Positions 35,042 through 45,400 of a stretch of DNA of 64,000 nt are shown here, piece by piece (position 1 is the stretch's first letter; each line of letters begins with the position of its first letter). Both the position numbers and the translations under genes were made by a program. The stretch is from Akkermansiaceae bacterium (lineage in GTDB: Bacteria > Verrucomicrobiota > Verrucomicrobiia > Verrucomicrobiales > Akkermansiaceae): the NCBI GenBank assembly GCA_023301765.1, contig JALZUC010000002.1, positions 1 through 64,000 on the forward strand. Reading direction: 5' to 3'. The notes beneath the pieces were generated by a model. That model had not been told where the DNA came from. It worked only from the letters and a program-made list of their open reading frames with translations, and did no database searches.

Positions 35042-35716
35042 ATGCGCATCGATATCATTACCCTCTTTCCGGAGATTGCACTCGCCCCACTCAGTGAGAG
35101 CATCATCCACAGAGCTCGGAAAAATGAACTAGTAAATATTCATGCTCACCAACTTCGAGATTGGGCCACCGGTAAACACCGAAAAACTGATGAATACCTC
35201 TGCGGTGGCGGCCAAGGCATGCTACTCAAGCCCGAGCCCATCTTTGCCGCTGTAGAAGAGCTAAAACAGCCCCATACCAAAGTCATCCTCATGACCCCTC
35301 AAGGAACCCCCTTTAAACAACGTCATGCGCAGAGCCTATCCAGATCCGAGCACCTCATCATTCTCTGTGGTCATTATGAAGGTGTAGACCACCGCGTGAT
35401 TGAAAACCTAGTAGATGATGAAATATCAATTGGTGACTACATATTGACAAATGGTGCCATCGCTGCAGCCATAGTTACCGATGCTATTGTCAGACTCATA
35501 CCCGGTGCCCTAGGCGATGCCAGATCACCTGATGAAGAATCCTTCACAGACCCTTATATGTTAGAAGCCCCAGCCTACACTAAGCCGAACGACTTCCGTG
35601 GTTTAAAAGTCCCTGAAGTGCTTCTCAGCGGAAATCACAGCAACATAAAAAAGTGGAAAATAGAACAAGCTCTAAAAAGAACAAAGGCTAATCGCCCTGA
35701 CCTACTAGACAGCTAA
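35042..35716 (+). CDS. trmD: tRNA (guanine-37-N1)-methyltransferase
   Basis: SPOUT-class enzyme that makes m1G37, preventing +1 frameshifts, notably in tRNA-Pro. Family motifs: RIDIITLFPE at the start, GGGQGMLLKPEP, CGHYEGVDHRV, the knot region EISIGDYILTNG and a C-terminal PEVLLSGNH block. Length 224. It is apart from rpsP, rimM and rplS, with which it is usually grouped. Its stop overlaps by four bases the end of the convergent small gene. Confidence 0.96.
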   Translation: MRIDIITLFPEIALAPLSESIIHRARKNELVNIHAHQLRDWATGKHRKTDEYLCGGGQGMLLKPEPIFAAVEELKQPHTKVILMTPQGTPFKQRHAQSLSRSEHLIILCGHYEGVDHRVIENLVDDEISIGDYILTNGAIAAAIVTDAIVRLIPGALGDARSPDEESFTDPYMLEAPAYTKPNDFRGLKVPEVLLSGNHSNIKKWKIEQALKRTKANRPDLLDS

Positions 35717-35973
35717 TCTTTCCCCAGCATCCTATCAATTTTAGTGACCAGTTTATGCGGGCAGCGACCACGCTGATACTTATTCCACATAATCTCACGG
35801 AGTTTCTCCAAAAGCTCCACAGGTATAGGATCATGGTGATCCCACTCCTCATCCCCCTTCATCTGAGAGTAGAGTTTCCACTCGCCTGCATGGTAGGTGG
35901 CACGGAACATTTCTGTGCCCTCATCATTTTCCTCTCTCCATTGGTGCTTCTGCATACCGCTTTCTATAGCCAA
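35713..35973 (-). CDS. Small conserved-looking hypothetical protein
   Basis: A charged 86-residue protein with a tryptophan-rich N-terminal part (WREENDEG, HAGEWKLYSQM) and a helical C-terminus (LLEKLREIMWNKYQRGRCPHKLVTKIDRML). No membrane segment. A second ATG six codons in is an equally good start. It overlaps the trmD stop by 4 bp tail to tail. The composition and lack of overlap with a better frame support a real gene; function is unknown. Confidence 0.6.
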   Translation of the reverse strand: MAIESGMQKHQWREENDEGTEMFRATYHAGEWKLYSQMKGDEEWDHHDPIPVELLEKLREIMWNKYQRGRCPHKLVTKIDRMLGKD

Positions 35974-36105
35974 TTTTTATCGTATTTGAATGAGAAACTT
36001 CCACCTATTCCTATGATTGACTCATAGCAGCCTACCACCAAGAATACCTAAAATACAAAAGCTCGTTCTAATTACCCTATCAGAAACCGCCCACACACAC
36101 TCATC

Positions 36106-36831
36106 ATGCTAAAAAAGACGGTAAGTAGAATACTAGATCTCATCTATCCGCCCTCATGCCATCTGTGCGAGTGTAGCCTAATAGCAGGCAGCCATCTATG
36201 TGATACCTGCCGTCATGAACTTAGTCCTATCGAGCCCCCATTCTGCACTCGCTGTGGTGAATCTTATGACGGACAAATTAACACCCCATTTACCTGCCCT
36301 AACTGTCATCAGTTAGACTTCCACTTTGATTTTGCCATTGCAGCACTTCACAGTGACGGTGGAGGTAAGGAGCTAATACATGATTTTAAATACATGCGCC
36401 AGATTCACTTAGCTGCAGAGCTCGCTAAACTAATGAACACCCCACTTAAAGACTCACGTTTCCGTCCCTACCTAACTAATGGACTACTAGTCCCAGTTCC
36501 ACTGCACTGGATGAGGCAGCGGAAACGGCGTTTTAACCAAGCTGAGGAAATCTGTAAAAAACTCTCTGCACAAACAAATATTCCACACCTCTCAGCACTT
36601 AAAAGAATACGTAACACCCAGACCCAGACTCGCCACAACCGGGCAAAACGACTAGAAAATCTAAAATCAGCCTTCTCAATGACAATGAGAATGAAAGCTA
36701 GGATCCAAGGCAAGCACATCATCCTAATTGATGACGTCTTTACCACCGGCTCCACCGCCAATGAATGTGCCAAAATCCTCATGCAGAATGGTGCGCAGAA
36801 AACAGCTGTGCTCACGGTATTACGTGGATGA
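36106..36831 (+). CDS. ComF-family phosphoribosyltransferase-like protein
   Basis: A 241-residue protein with an N-terminal double zinc ribbon (CHLC, CDTC, CTRC, CPNC in the first 70 residues) and a C-terminal phosphoribosyltransferase fold with the PRPP loop IILIDDVFTTGSTANE. The RRFNQAEEI motif is typical of ComF/GntX. Homologues act in DNA uptake during competence or in use of extracellular DNA. No other competence genes are nearby. It overlaps no neighbour and rnc is convergent. Confidence 0.93.
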   Translation: MLKKTVSRILDLIYPPSCHLCECSLIAGSHLCDTCRHELSPIEPPFCTRCGESYDGQINTPFTCPNCHQLDFHFDFAIAALHSDGGGKELIHDFKYMRQIHLAAELAKLMNTPLKDSRFRPYLTNGLLVPVPLHWMRQRKRRFNQAEEICKKLSAQTNIPHLSALKRIRNTQTQTRHNRAKRLENLKSAFSMTMRMKARIQGKHIILIDDVFTTGSTANECAKILMQNGAQKTAVLTVLRG

Positions 36832-36987
36832 CGCCATCACTAGCGAACCAGTAATTCTGGCACTACCACCCAGCACCGGCACAATCAGCCCCCTGTCAGG
36901 AACATCTCCACAAAAATTACTGCACCCAGCTTATAAGTCACTGCAGATAATACCTGTAAACCACCCGCATCTACACCACCCAGTAAA

Positions 36988-37686
36988 TCAGGATTCATCA
37001 CTAACACACAGCCACTCGCGCTTAATAAGCGCATCACAAGCAGCCCTCGCCTCTGCTTCCTTTTTGGAATTACCCTCCCCACTTCCCAGTAGATACCCCT
37101 TCCACCTCACCTCAACAATAAATGACTTCTGGTGATCTGGCCCATCCGCACTAATCACAGCATATGTTGGCCCCTCAGCAGAGATCGACTGCAGCACCTC
37201 CTGTAACTGACCCTTAGGATTTTGCTCCTCAGGAGACTTCGCAACAAGATCAATGGCAGAAGAACAAATATTATCAATCGTCTTACGTGCAGCATCCAAG
37301 TCACCATCTAGATAAATAGCTCCAATAACAGACTCAAAAGCATCTGCTAACGTTGATGCTCGCTGCCTTCCGCCAGATATCTCCTCCCCCCTCCCCATCA
37401 TCACATAACTCCCCAGGTCCATCTCATTGGCAAAGGCCCGAAGAGCCTCACGAGATACAAGTCTGGCCCTAAGCTTAGTAAGACGTCCCTCAGGAAAGTT
37501 AGGAAATAAAGCATACAGCTTTTCAGTAAGAACCAACTGTATGACAGCATCACCAAGAAATTCTAATCTCTGGTTATCAAATCGAGGTTTATGAGTCTCG
37601 TAAGCAAGGCTGGGATGGGTCAGAGCCTCCTCTAATAACAACGGATTCTTAAACTTGTATCTAATAACTTCTTCTAATGATCGCAT
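36988..37686 (-). CDS. rnc: Ribonuclease III
   Basis: Double-strand-specific endonuclease for rRNA precursor and mRNA processing. The catalytic signature NQRLEFLGDAVIQLV is near residue 37, the second acidic site is ADAFESVIGAIYLD, and a C-terminal double-stranded RNA-binding domain ends with the KKEAEARAACDALI motif. Length 232 is normal. It lies downstream of tRNA-His on the same strand. Confidence 0.96.
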   Translation of the reverse strand: MRSLEEVIRYKFKNPLLLEEALTHPSLAYETHKPRFDNQRLEFLGDAVIQLVLTEKLYALFPNFPEGRLTKLRARLVSREALRAFANEMDLGSYVMMGRGEEISGGRQRASTLADAFESVIGAIYLDGDLDAARKTIDNICSSAIDLVAKSPEEQNPKGQLQEVLQSISAEGPTYAVISADGPDHQKSFIVEVRWKGYLLGSGEGNSKKEAEARAACDALIKREWLCVSDES

Positions 37687-37818
37687 GATAAAATAGAGTT
37701 GTACACTGATAGCTATATACTAATGAGCGGAAATTTATCAGATACAGGTATAACAAAAAGAACTAACTATCCAGCAGCCTATATTTCCTCGGTTACACCT
37801 ACCGTAAAAATAAAAAAA

Positions 37819-37894
37819 TGGGGTGACTGACGGGGATCGAACCCGCGACAACCGGAATCACAATCCGGGGCTCTACCACTGAGCTACAGTCACC
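37819..37894 (-). tRNA. tRNA-His (GTG)
   Basis: The extra G at position -1 (37894) is encoded and faces discriminator C73, the bacterial histidine identity pair. The acceptor stem is GTGACTG/CAGTCAC, the anticodon loop is TTGTGAT, the T-arm is GCGGG-TTCGATC-CCCGT, and the CCA tail is encoded (37819-37821). Confidence 0.96.
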
Positions 37895-38006
37895 ATTATT
37901 TAAATACCCAACTCGAAGAACAGAACAAATCTTCAAAGGGGCGCGGCAGGAGATAAGGCAATCATCGCACCTTGCAAAGTTAAAAATTAAAGACAATTAA
38001 AAAAAT

Positions 38007-38612
38007 CTACCTCAAAAAGTCCTTCACCACCTTTTTATTAAGGAAAACAATCACCACCACAGGATAAATACTCACCATAATGACGCTAAAAACACTACCG
38101 ATCCCTTGTAAACCAGAACCTAAGCCTCTCTGATCAATCGCCCCTGGTTTATCACTAGTTATCTGAGCCACAGCCTCCTGTAGCTCAGCGCCAGCACCGA
38201 AAGTAACCACCACCATCACAACCCCAGCGACAATACGCAGCACCGCCCAGATAATGCTTAACTTCTGCCCCCAACCTCTACGCTTAAGCAGCCCTATACC
38301 CGCAATCAATAGCATAAGACCAAGCCCCACTCTGAGCCCCCCATCAATAAATGTATAAACCGCCATCGTATTATACGTCTCTGAAAGTGCCCCCACCACC
38401 TCCGCCTCACTAGCTACCGCAGTAAACAAAGCCTTCATTACAAAAAATGACCCCATCGAAATAACAGCACCCAGCACACCTATACCCGCATAGCAGATAT
38501 TAATAATACCAAAAACCTTAGGTATAGAAGTAGTCACTGAAGCTACAAACTCAGGAGGCACCGCGCTCATATTATTCTTCGGTGTTTGGTAAGGAGACTC
38601 TGGATAATTCAT
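38007..38612 (-). CDS. Four-helix membrane protein of unknown function
   Basis: About 201 residues from the ATG at 38612 (an upstream ATG at 38630 adds six). It has a proline/serine-rich N-terminus (MNYPESPYQTPKNN) and four hydrophobic helices: near residues 32-62, 85-106, 115-138 and 175-195. This arrangement is common in small verrucomicrobial integral membrane proteins; no domain is recognised. It is divergent from tyrS. Confidence 0.65.
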   Translation of the reverse strand: MNYPESPYQTPKNNMSAVPPEFVASVTTSIPKVFGIINICYAGIGVLGAVISMGSFFVMKALFTAVASEAEVVGALSETYNTMAVYTFIDGGLRVGLGLMLLIAGIGLLKRRGWGQKLSIIWAVLRIVAGVVMVVVTFGAGAELQEAVAQITSDKPGAIDQRGLGSGLQGIGSVFSVIMVSIYPVVVIVFLNKKVVKDFLR

Positions 38613-38702
38613 CTCACCTACCCTAAGCACCCAATCTGATACCAGTAAAGCCTCATCTTCCTACTCGACACCGGGGCCTCTTCCATACAACCTCCGCGCG
38701 CC

Positions 38703-39887
38703 ATGAGCCATACCGCCGAAGACGCCCTCGCCACCCTCACCGCAGGAACAGCAAAAGTTCTCAGCGAAAAAGAACTCCTCGAGAAACTTAATCTAGGCCG
38801 CCCACTACGCATAAAGCTAGGAGTCGACCCCACAGCTCCAGACATCCACCTTGGGCATACCGTAGCTATTGAAAAACTGCGGCAATTCCAAGAACTAGGC
38901 CATCAGGCCGTGCTCATAATTGGAGACTTCACCGCCACTGTAGGAGACCCCACAGGCCGCTCAGCCGCACGCCCCCCCCTCACTCGTGAAGAAGTTCTCG
39001 TGAATGCAGAAACCTACACCACACAAGCATTTAAAATTCTCGATAAAGAAAAAACTGAAGTTGTCTACAATGGAGAATGGTTCCGTAGCATGACCTACGA
39101 ACAAGTCTTAAAACTTAACTCACGCGTTACCATGCAGCAGATGCTCCAGCGTGAAGACTTTAAATCACGCATCGAAAAAGGCCAAGAAGTCCGCCTCCAT
39201 GAAGTCCAATACCCAATTATGCAAGGCTGGGACTCCGTAGAAATTAAATCCGATGTAGAAATCGGCGGCACAGATCAGCTTTTTAACATCCTTGTCGGTA
39301 GAGACCTACAAAAAGAAGAAGGCATGCCGCAGCAAGTAGTCATACTCATGCCACTACTAGAAGGCCTCGATGGTGTTAAGAAAATGTCAAAATCCTCGCA
39401 CAACTACATCGGAGTCAACGAGCCACCAACAGAAATGTTTGGCAAACTCATGAGCATATCTGACAAACTCATGGACAGATACTACTCACTCCTCCTCGGC
39501 TCAAATCGAGACCCATCCCTGCACCCCATGGAAGCTAAGAAACAACTAGCCGTCAGCATCACCGCGCGATACCACAGCAAAGTAGACGCCACCGAAGCAC
39601 GCGACACATGGGAAGCACGCTTCTCCAACCGTGACACCGCAGCCGGAGCCCTAGAAATCTCCATCACTGACACCCCATCAGAGGCTAATGTCATCACCCT
39701 CGTAGCCCACGCCTTCGAAGCCGCCTTCAAGCTAAAAAAATCCAACGGCGAACTACGTAAACAATTTATCACCACCGGAGCAGTCCAACTAAATGGAGAA
39801 AAACTCACTGATCCCATGGCCACTGTCGCTCTAAAATCAGGGGACATCCTCCGACTTAGTAAAAAACACTCAGTCAAATTCACCTAA
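38703..39887 (+). CDS. tyrS: Tyrosyl-tRNA synthetase
   Basis: Class Ic synthetase of 394 residues. The HIGH-type motif is PDIHLGHTVAI, with GDFTATVGDPTGRS after it, and the KMSKS loop is KKMSKSSHNYIG. A C-terminal S4 RNA-binding domain follows (TTGAVQLNGEKLTDP). The sequence type is closer to the TyrZ-like group than to E. coli TyrS. The 166-residue hypothetical lies 30 bp downstream in the same direction. Confidence 0.97.
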   Translation: MSHTAEDALATLTAGTAKVLSEKELLEKLNLGRPLRIKLGVDPTAPDIHLGHTVAIEKLRQFQELGHQAVLIIGDFTATVGDPTGRSAARPPLTREEVLVNAETYTTQAFKILDKEKTEVVYNGEWFRSMTYEQVLKLNSRVTMQQMLQREDFKSRIEKGQEVRLHEVQYPIMQGWDSVEIKSDVEIGGTDQLFNILVGRDLQKEEGMPQQVVILMPLLEGLDGVKKMSKSSHNYIGVNEPPTEMFGKLMSISDKLMDRYYSLLLGSNRDPSLHPMEAKKQLAVSITARYHSKVDATEARDTWEARFSNRDTAAGALEISITDTPSEANVITLVAHAFEAAFKLKKSNGELRKQFITTGAVQLNGEKLTDPMATVALKSGDILRLSKKHSVKFT

Positions 39888-39916
39888 TAACTTTAAAAAT
39901 CTAATCACCTAATTTC

Positions 39917-40417
39917 ATGCACGCATACGAACTCTTTACCGCCGTTAAGCCCTCCATCGTCCAAGACCTATTTATGTGGATGCGCGAGGAAGACCGCAAC
40001 CTCTACAAAACGGCACTCACCAGCCTCGCAAATAACCGCAAACTCCGCCCTGCATTCATTCAGAAAAAAACAGTCGTTGATCAAATCACATGGATGCACA
40101 AAACACTACAGCTCAAGACCAGTGACATGATCGGAGAGCACATCCTCCAAGTCTACTTCATGCAAGGCCAGCCAAAGATGCTCGCTGCCTTCTGCGACGG
40201 CCTCGAAATCCCCCATAACGGTAAAGGTCAAGTCGACGGCGAACTACCAGAAAACCTTGATGCTAAAAAGCTTAAAGCATCCATTGACACCCTGATAGAG
40301 CAATTTGACCCTGCCCTAGTTTCACTCTACCTACACACCTTTAACATCCAAACCCCGGATGGCTGGGGAGAGCTAAGTAAAGCTCTTAAATCAGACAACC
40401 GCCTGAAACTAACCTAA
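39917..40417 (+). CDS. Conserved-looking hypothetical, all-helical
   Basis: A 166-residue soluble protein, mostly helical, with no signal or membrane segment and no motif I recognise. Features include a tryptophan-containing helix (VQDLFMWMREEDRNLY), IQKKTVVDQITWMHKTL and a C-terminal helix (LVSLYLHTFNI). It sits between tyrS and the mre cluster, 30 bp behind tyrS, so it is probably co-transcribed with tyrS. Confidence 0.65.
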   Translation: MHAYELFTAVKPSIVQDLFMWMREEDRNLYKTALTSLANNRKLRPAFIQKKTVVDQITWMHKTLQLKTSDMIGEHILQVYFMQGQPKMLAAFCDGLEIPHNGKGQVDGELPENLDAKKLKASIDTLIEQFDPALVSLYLHTFNIQTPDGWGELSKALKSDNRLKLT

Positions 40418-40484
40418 AGAAATTTCTAAGGAATCTTCGCTTAGATTGAAAAAGCCCTGTCAATCAAGCGTTTAAAAGTCTTAC

Positions 40485-40514
40485 AGCTTGACCTATAGTA
40501 GCTAAAATCAGATA
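40485..40514 (+). promoter_or_regulatory. Possible sigma-70-type promoter for the mre cluster
   Basis: TTGACC is followed after 17 bp by GATAGT, a partial match to TTGACA/TATAAT, about 165 bp upstream of mreB in a 257-bp gap. It is the only reasonable pair noticed there, but by eye only. Confidence 0.25.
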
Positions 40515-40671
40515 GTCACTCAGCTTCCTGAGAGAAAGAAACGAGTTGGGGCGGCATGGTTCTACCATCAACCTGCTGACACGCCTCAGGAAACCCCCAA
40601 GGGCCGAATCCCTCCATAGATTTGACCACCAATACAAAAATCTCTTAACCATTTCATTTTCAACAACATAA

Positions 40672-41721
<1,050 letters not shown>

Positions 41722-41755
41722 CACCTCCGGATACTCCATCTAACCGGAAGTCACC

Positions 41756-42583
41756 ATGAAGCCGCAGAACTTGATCGCCCTTCTCCTGTTTATCACAGGT
41801 GCTGCATGGGCGCTCACTCGGAGCGAGCAGACCGTTCGCAACATACAAAAAACCTACTATAACAGCATCAGCTACGTCGTTAAAAGCGGCTCTACCTTTG
41901 AAACTACTGCATCCGAATTTATTAAAGAAGCAGAGCACTCAGAGGCATGGAAAGCTAGATTTAACCTAGCCAAAGAGGAATTGGACAAAAAGCGTATGGA
42001 AGTAGCTCACCTGCGCAAACTTGAAGAAGAAAATGCCAAACTCAGCCGAGCACTCAAATTTCAGCAAGAGCAATCTTTTAACATAATAGCTGCTAAAATC
42101 ATCCGCCGCCAGCCCTCTACCTGGTGGCACACCGTCACGATTAATCGTGGTGAACAACAAGGCATTGGCGTTCAGCTGCCCGTTCTCTCTCCAGAGGGAT
42201 TAGTAGGCAAAGTCGATGCCCCATCCGAAGATACATCCACCGTAATTCTGCTCACAGATGAAAAGTGCAAGGTCTCAGCGAAAGTTGACGGCACTCCTGA
42301 ACTTGGCATCCTTAGCGGACAAAGAGGCCTCACTGGACAAGACCCTGTCCTTCAGCTGAACTTCTTATCGAAAGACGCTGACATCACCCCTGGCATGCTG
42401 GTATTCACCACCGGCCGAGGAAAGCTCTTTCCGCCTGATATTCTTCTCGGTACAGTCCTATCCTTTGAACCCGGACCCCTGTATGGAGAAGCACTCGTCA
42501 AGCCAGCGGTGGACTTTGCAGCACTACATACCGTGTTTGTAAAATTACCACACTCCCCAAAAGGAGTCAGCCCGCTAGACTAA
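41756..42583 (+). CDS. mreC: Rod-shape-determining protein MreC
   Basis: Single-pass periplasmic protein linking MreB to wall synthases. Length 275. One N-terminal membrane helix (residues about 4-20), a coiled coil (about 60-100, ELDKKRMEVAHLRKLEEENAKL) and the paired beta-barrel domain with VLSPEGLVGKVDAPSEDTSTVILLTD and GMLVFTTGRGKLFPPDILLG blocks. It lies 34 bp behind mreB. mreD follows after 7 bp. Confidence 0.93.
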   Translation: MKPQNLIALLLFITGAAWALTRSEQTVRNIQKTYYNSISYVVKSGSTFETTASEFIKEAEHSEAWKARFNLAKEELDKKRMEVAHLRKLEEENAKLSRALKFQQEQSFNIIAAKIIRRQPSTWWHTVTINRGEQQGIGVQLPVLSPEGLVGKVDAPSEDTSTVILLTDEKCKVSAKVDGTPELGILSGQRGLTGQDPVLQLNFLSKDADITPGMLVFTTGRGKLFPPDILLGTVLSFEPGPLYGEALVKPAVDFAALHTVFVKLPHSPKGVSPLD

Positions 42584-42590
42584 ACGAAAC

Positions 42591-43187
42591 GTGTTTAAAT
42601 ATATCATCAGCATAATCCTGCTCACTCTGGCCTCCTGCTTACTACAGCAGTTCCTGCCAGCGATAGGAAACCTACATGGTGCAAAAGTGCTCATTCTCCC
42701 GCTCACCTTTCTTTGTGCTGCGGTGACAGTGGACTTTGCCACCATGCTGATACTTGCCTACCTCTGTGGATTCCTATGGGATGCCCAGCACACACTCGGA
42801 CCACACGGAGGTGACCCAGAGGTTTATAAAGAACAAGTTGAATCGATTAGATTTGGATATAGTATTATTCTCTACGCCATGATGGGCCTTCTCATGCAGG
42901 GGATCCAGCCTCTATTCCGCAAAGGTAAGTGGCATATCTCCTCGCTACTATCAGGTATTGCCATTTTTCTTTATCTATTTTCAGAGTATCTTCTCATCAA
43001 CTTTGTTCGTGGTGACTTTGTATTCCCCTCTACCGTATTTTACCGTATTTATCTTACCAGTGCTCTTACCATGCTCTTTTCGCCACTTGTATTCTGGGTC
43101 ATCTTTCAACTAGCCAAATTCTCTCAGCACACCATCCGCTATCATGGCCTAAAACGAAACCGCCGATACATCGTCAACCAAGCATAA
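42591..43187 (+). CDS. mreD: Rod-shape-determining membrane protein MreD
   Basis: A 198-residue integral membrane protein with about five helices and a GTG start 7 bp after mreC. Sequence identity within the MreD family is low; the FLWDAQHTLGPHGG loop after the third helix takes the place of the usual G-x-x-x-D motif. Assignment rests chiefly on position between mreC and the PBP2 gene and on topology. A long charged loop after the helix pair (GDPEVYKEQVESI) is unusual. Confidence 0.85.
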   Translation: MFKYIISIILLTLASCLLQQFLPAIGNLHGAKVLILPLTFLCAAVTVDFATMLILAYLCGFLWDAQHTLGPHGGDPEVYKEQVESIRFGYSIILYAMMGLLMQGIQPLFRKGKWHISSLLSGIAIFLYLFSEYLLINFVRGDFVFPSTVFYRIYLTSALTMLFSPLVFWVIFQLAKFSQHTIRYHGLKRNRRYIVNQA

Positions 43188-43208
43188 GAAACCAACCAAC
43201 TTCCTCTT

Positions 43209-45305
43209 ATGGAGCCACGCTACCGCCTCAGACTTTACCTCCTCACCGCTCTGATCCTCATTGGATTCGGATCGTTGTTAACTAGGCTGTACAATTACCA
43301 AATTGAAGAACGCCCACGCTTCCTCAAACAAGTTCCATCTAACTACACTGTCACCATTCGCGAGCCAGGTATCCGTGGTGACATTACAGACCGGAATGGC
43401 ATCATACTCGCCAATAACCTCCGTAACTATGCAGTCGTCTTTAATCTTGATGACATACGTGCTGATTATAAAAGACACCTCATCGAAACGGGAGGCAAAG
43501 ACAGCATCAAAAATTTCCGTAGTATAAAAACCTCCCAGATTGTGAACGACTGGGTTCGCCCCAAACTGGCGCTACACAATCTAGATAAAAACTACAGCAC
43601 CCGCGCACTAGATACCCACTACATCACCCACGGTGGCATCGTCCCCTTTACCTTCCGTAATGACCTCACCTATGATCAATTTGCCTACTTCGCAGAGCAT
43701 AATCTAGAGCTCCCCGGAGTCGAGCTTCGCGTACGCCCGCGCCGACATTACCTCTACGGATCACTCGCCTCCCACGTCCTAGGGTACGTTAAGCAATGGG
43801 AAAAAGGAGCTATCTCTCCGGAAGAAAGGCGTAAATTCAGACACTACACTGGAGATAGCTCAGGAATTGCTGGGGTAGAAGCCACAATGAACGAATACCT
43901 AACAGGGGCAGAAGGTATTAAAACTCTCCTCAAAAATGAAAAAGGCGAAGTCATGCAAGTAGCTGATTACATTAAACCTGACGTAGGTTCGCGTGTAGAA
44001 CTCACCATAGATGCTAGACTACAATGCCTAGTTGAAAATACCCTTCGCCGAGTAGGCCGTGCAGCAGCTGTAGTTATGGACCCTAATACAGGCGAAGTGC
44101 TCGCCATGGCATCCGTTCCAGACTTCACCCCTAGCTTCTTTGTCCCCAGCATAAATCCAGAAGCATGGCAAAGCTACAATACCAACACAGCTCGCCCACT
44201 TATTAACCGAGCTATCAATAATTTCACCCCAGGCTCCACCTTTAAACTCCCCACCGCTATAGCTGCCGCTACACACGGACATGCCTATGACACAGAAGTC
44301 TGCCCCGGCTACGTCACCTATGGAAAGATCAACGTCCGCTGCTGGAAGCGATCAGGACACGGCACAGTAGGGCTTCAAGAATCTATCCAGCGCTCATGTA
44401 ACTGCTACTTCATGCGTGTAGCTAATAAAATCGGCGCAAAAAAAATGCTCAATTCCTTTCAACTCCTCGGATTTGGTCAAAAAACAGGTATAGAACTCCC
44501 CTCTGAATCCCCAGGGTTCATCCCAGGGAATCGCTACTGGAAGACTGAGATGCGCCCCGGAGCTTCAGTTACTCCTGCCATTACAGGCATGATGTCTATT
44601 GGTCAGAGTGACAGTGCCTCCAGCCCCCTCCAAATGGCAGCGATGGTCTCCACGATTGCCAACGGAGGTCGCTACTACAAGCCACGTATAGTGAAACGTG
44701 TAGTAAATCCCCACTCCGGAGTTCTCGTGCATAACCACCCACACCTCAAAGTAGACCTACTACAAGAAGGCCTAAAACCAGACCACCTAGAACGTATCCG
44801 CAAAGGTATGTGGATGGCTGTTAATCAAGAAGGCGGCACCGCACGCCGCAGCGCAGTAAAAGGTAGGGAAGTTGCCGGAAAAACAGGGACAGCACAGACT
44901 AATGACATGGGCATCAAATCTAATGATGCATGGACTGTAGCATTTGCCCCGTATGAAAAACCTCAGTACGTAGTAGTTGTAGCAGTAAAAAGAGGCTCCA
45001 GTGGCAGCGCTGTAGCAGGCCCACTCACCCACCTCATTCTACGAGGTCTCTTTGCCAGCGAAGAAGGGCTTAAACTTCCATTAACCAAAATGAAAGAATC
45101 TAAAGGTAACTTTATCGTCCATGAGAAAATAGACCTCCCAGATGAAGGAGGCTTTATTGACCTCGCCTACGAAGATGGTGGCGAAACAGGAAATGAAATC
45201 TCTGATATTCCCATGACCCCTCTAGGCATCGAAAACCGCCCCCCCCTGCTCCCTCAACCAACGATAGCACAACCAGCAGATACGGAAGGCTCCCAAACAC
45301 CATGA
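43209..45305 (+). CDS. mrdA: Penicillin-binding protein 2, elongation transpeptidase
   Basis: Class B PBP of 698 residues. One N-terminal membrane helix (about 8-26), a pedestal domain, then a transpeptidase domain with SxxK in PGSTFKLPTAI (near residue 340), SxN in RSCNCYF (near 395) and KTG in AGKTGTAQT (near 557). A proline-rich tail follows. It crosslinks the lateral wall with RodA, which is not encoded next to it here. It starts 21 bp after mreD. Confidence 0.95.
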   Translation: MEPRYRLRLYLLTALILIGFGSLLTRLYNYQIEERPRFLKQVPSNYTVTIREPGIRGDITDRNGIILANNLRNYAVVFNLDDIRADYKRHLIETGGKDSIKNFRSIKTSQIVNDWVRPKLALHNLDKNYSTRALDTHYITHGGIVPFTFRNDLTYDQFAYFAEHNLELPGVELRVRPRRHYLYGSLASHVLGYVKQWEKGAISPEERRKFRHYTGDSSGIAGVEATMNEYLTGAEGIKTLLKNEKGEVMQVADYIKPDVGSRVELTIDARLQCLVENTLRRVGRAAAVVMDPNTGEVLAMASVPDFTPSFFVPSINPEAWQSYNTNTARPLINRAINNFTPGSTFKLPTAIAAATHGHAYDTEVCPGYVTYGKINVRCWKRSGHGTVGLQESIQRSCNCYFMRVANKIGAKKMLNSFQLLGFGQKTGIELPSESPGFIPGNRYWKTEMRPGASVTPAITGMMSIGQSDSASSPLQMAAMVSTIANGGRYYKPRIVKRVVNPHSGVLVHNHPHLKVDLLQEGLKPDHLERIRKGMWMAVNQEGGTARRSAVKGREVAGKTGTAQTNDMGIKSNDAWTVAFAPYEKPQYVVVVAVKRGSSGSAVAGPLTHLILRGLFASEEGLKLPLTKMKESKGNFIVHEKIDLPDEGGFIDLAYEDGGETGNEISDIPMTPLGIENRPPLLPQPTIAQPADTEGSQTP

Positions 45306-45400
45306 CCAACCGCTAGCGAATCATTTCAGCATCACAATCAATCCCTGCCAAATCAGGCACAAAAAATACTTTATCCACTTTATTTAAAACTTACAAAATC

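Noticed and set aside
37799-37996. Minus-strand frame with GDCSSVVEPRIVIPVVAGSIPVSH
   Set aside because: It overlaps tRNA-His and is another typical tRNA-derived false frame.
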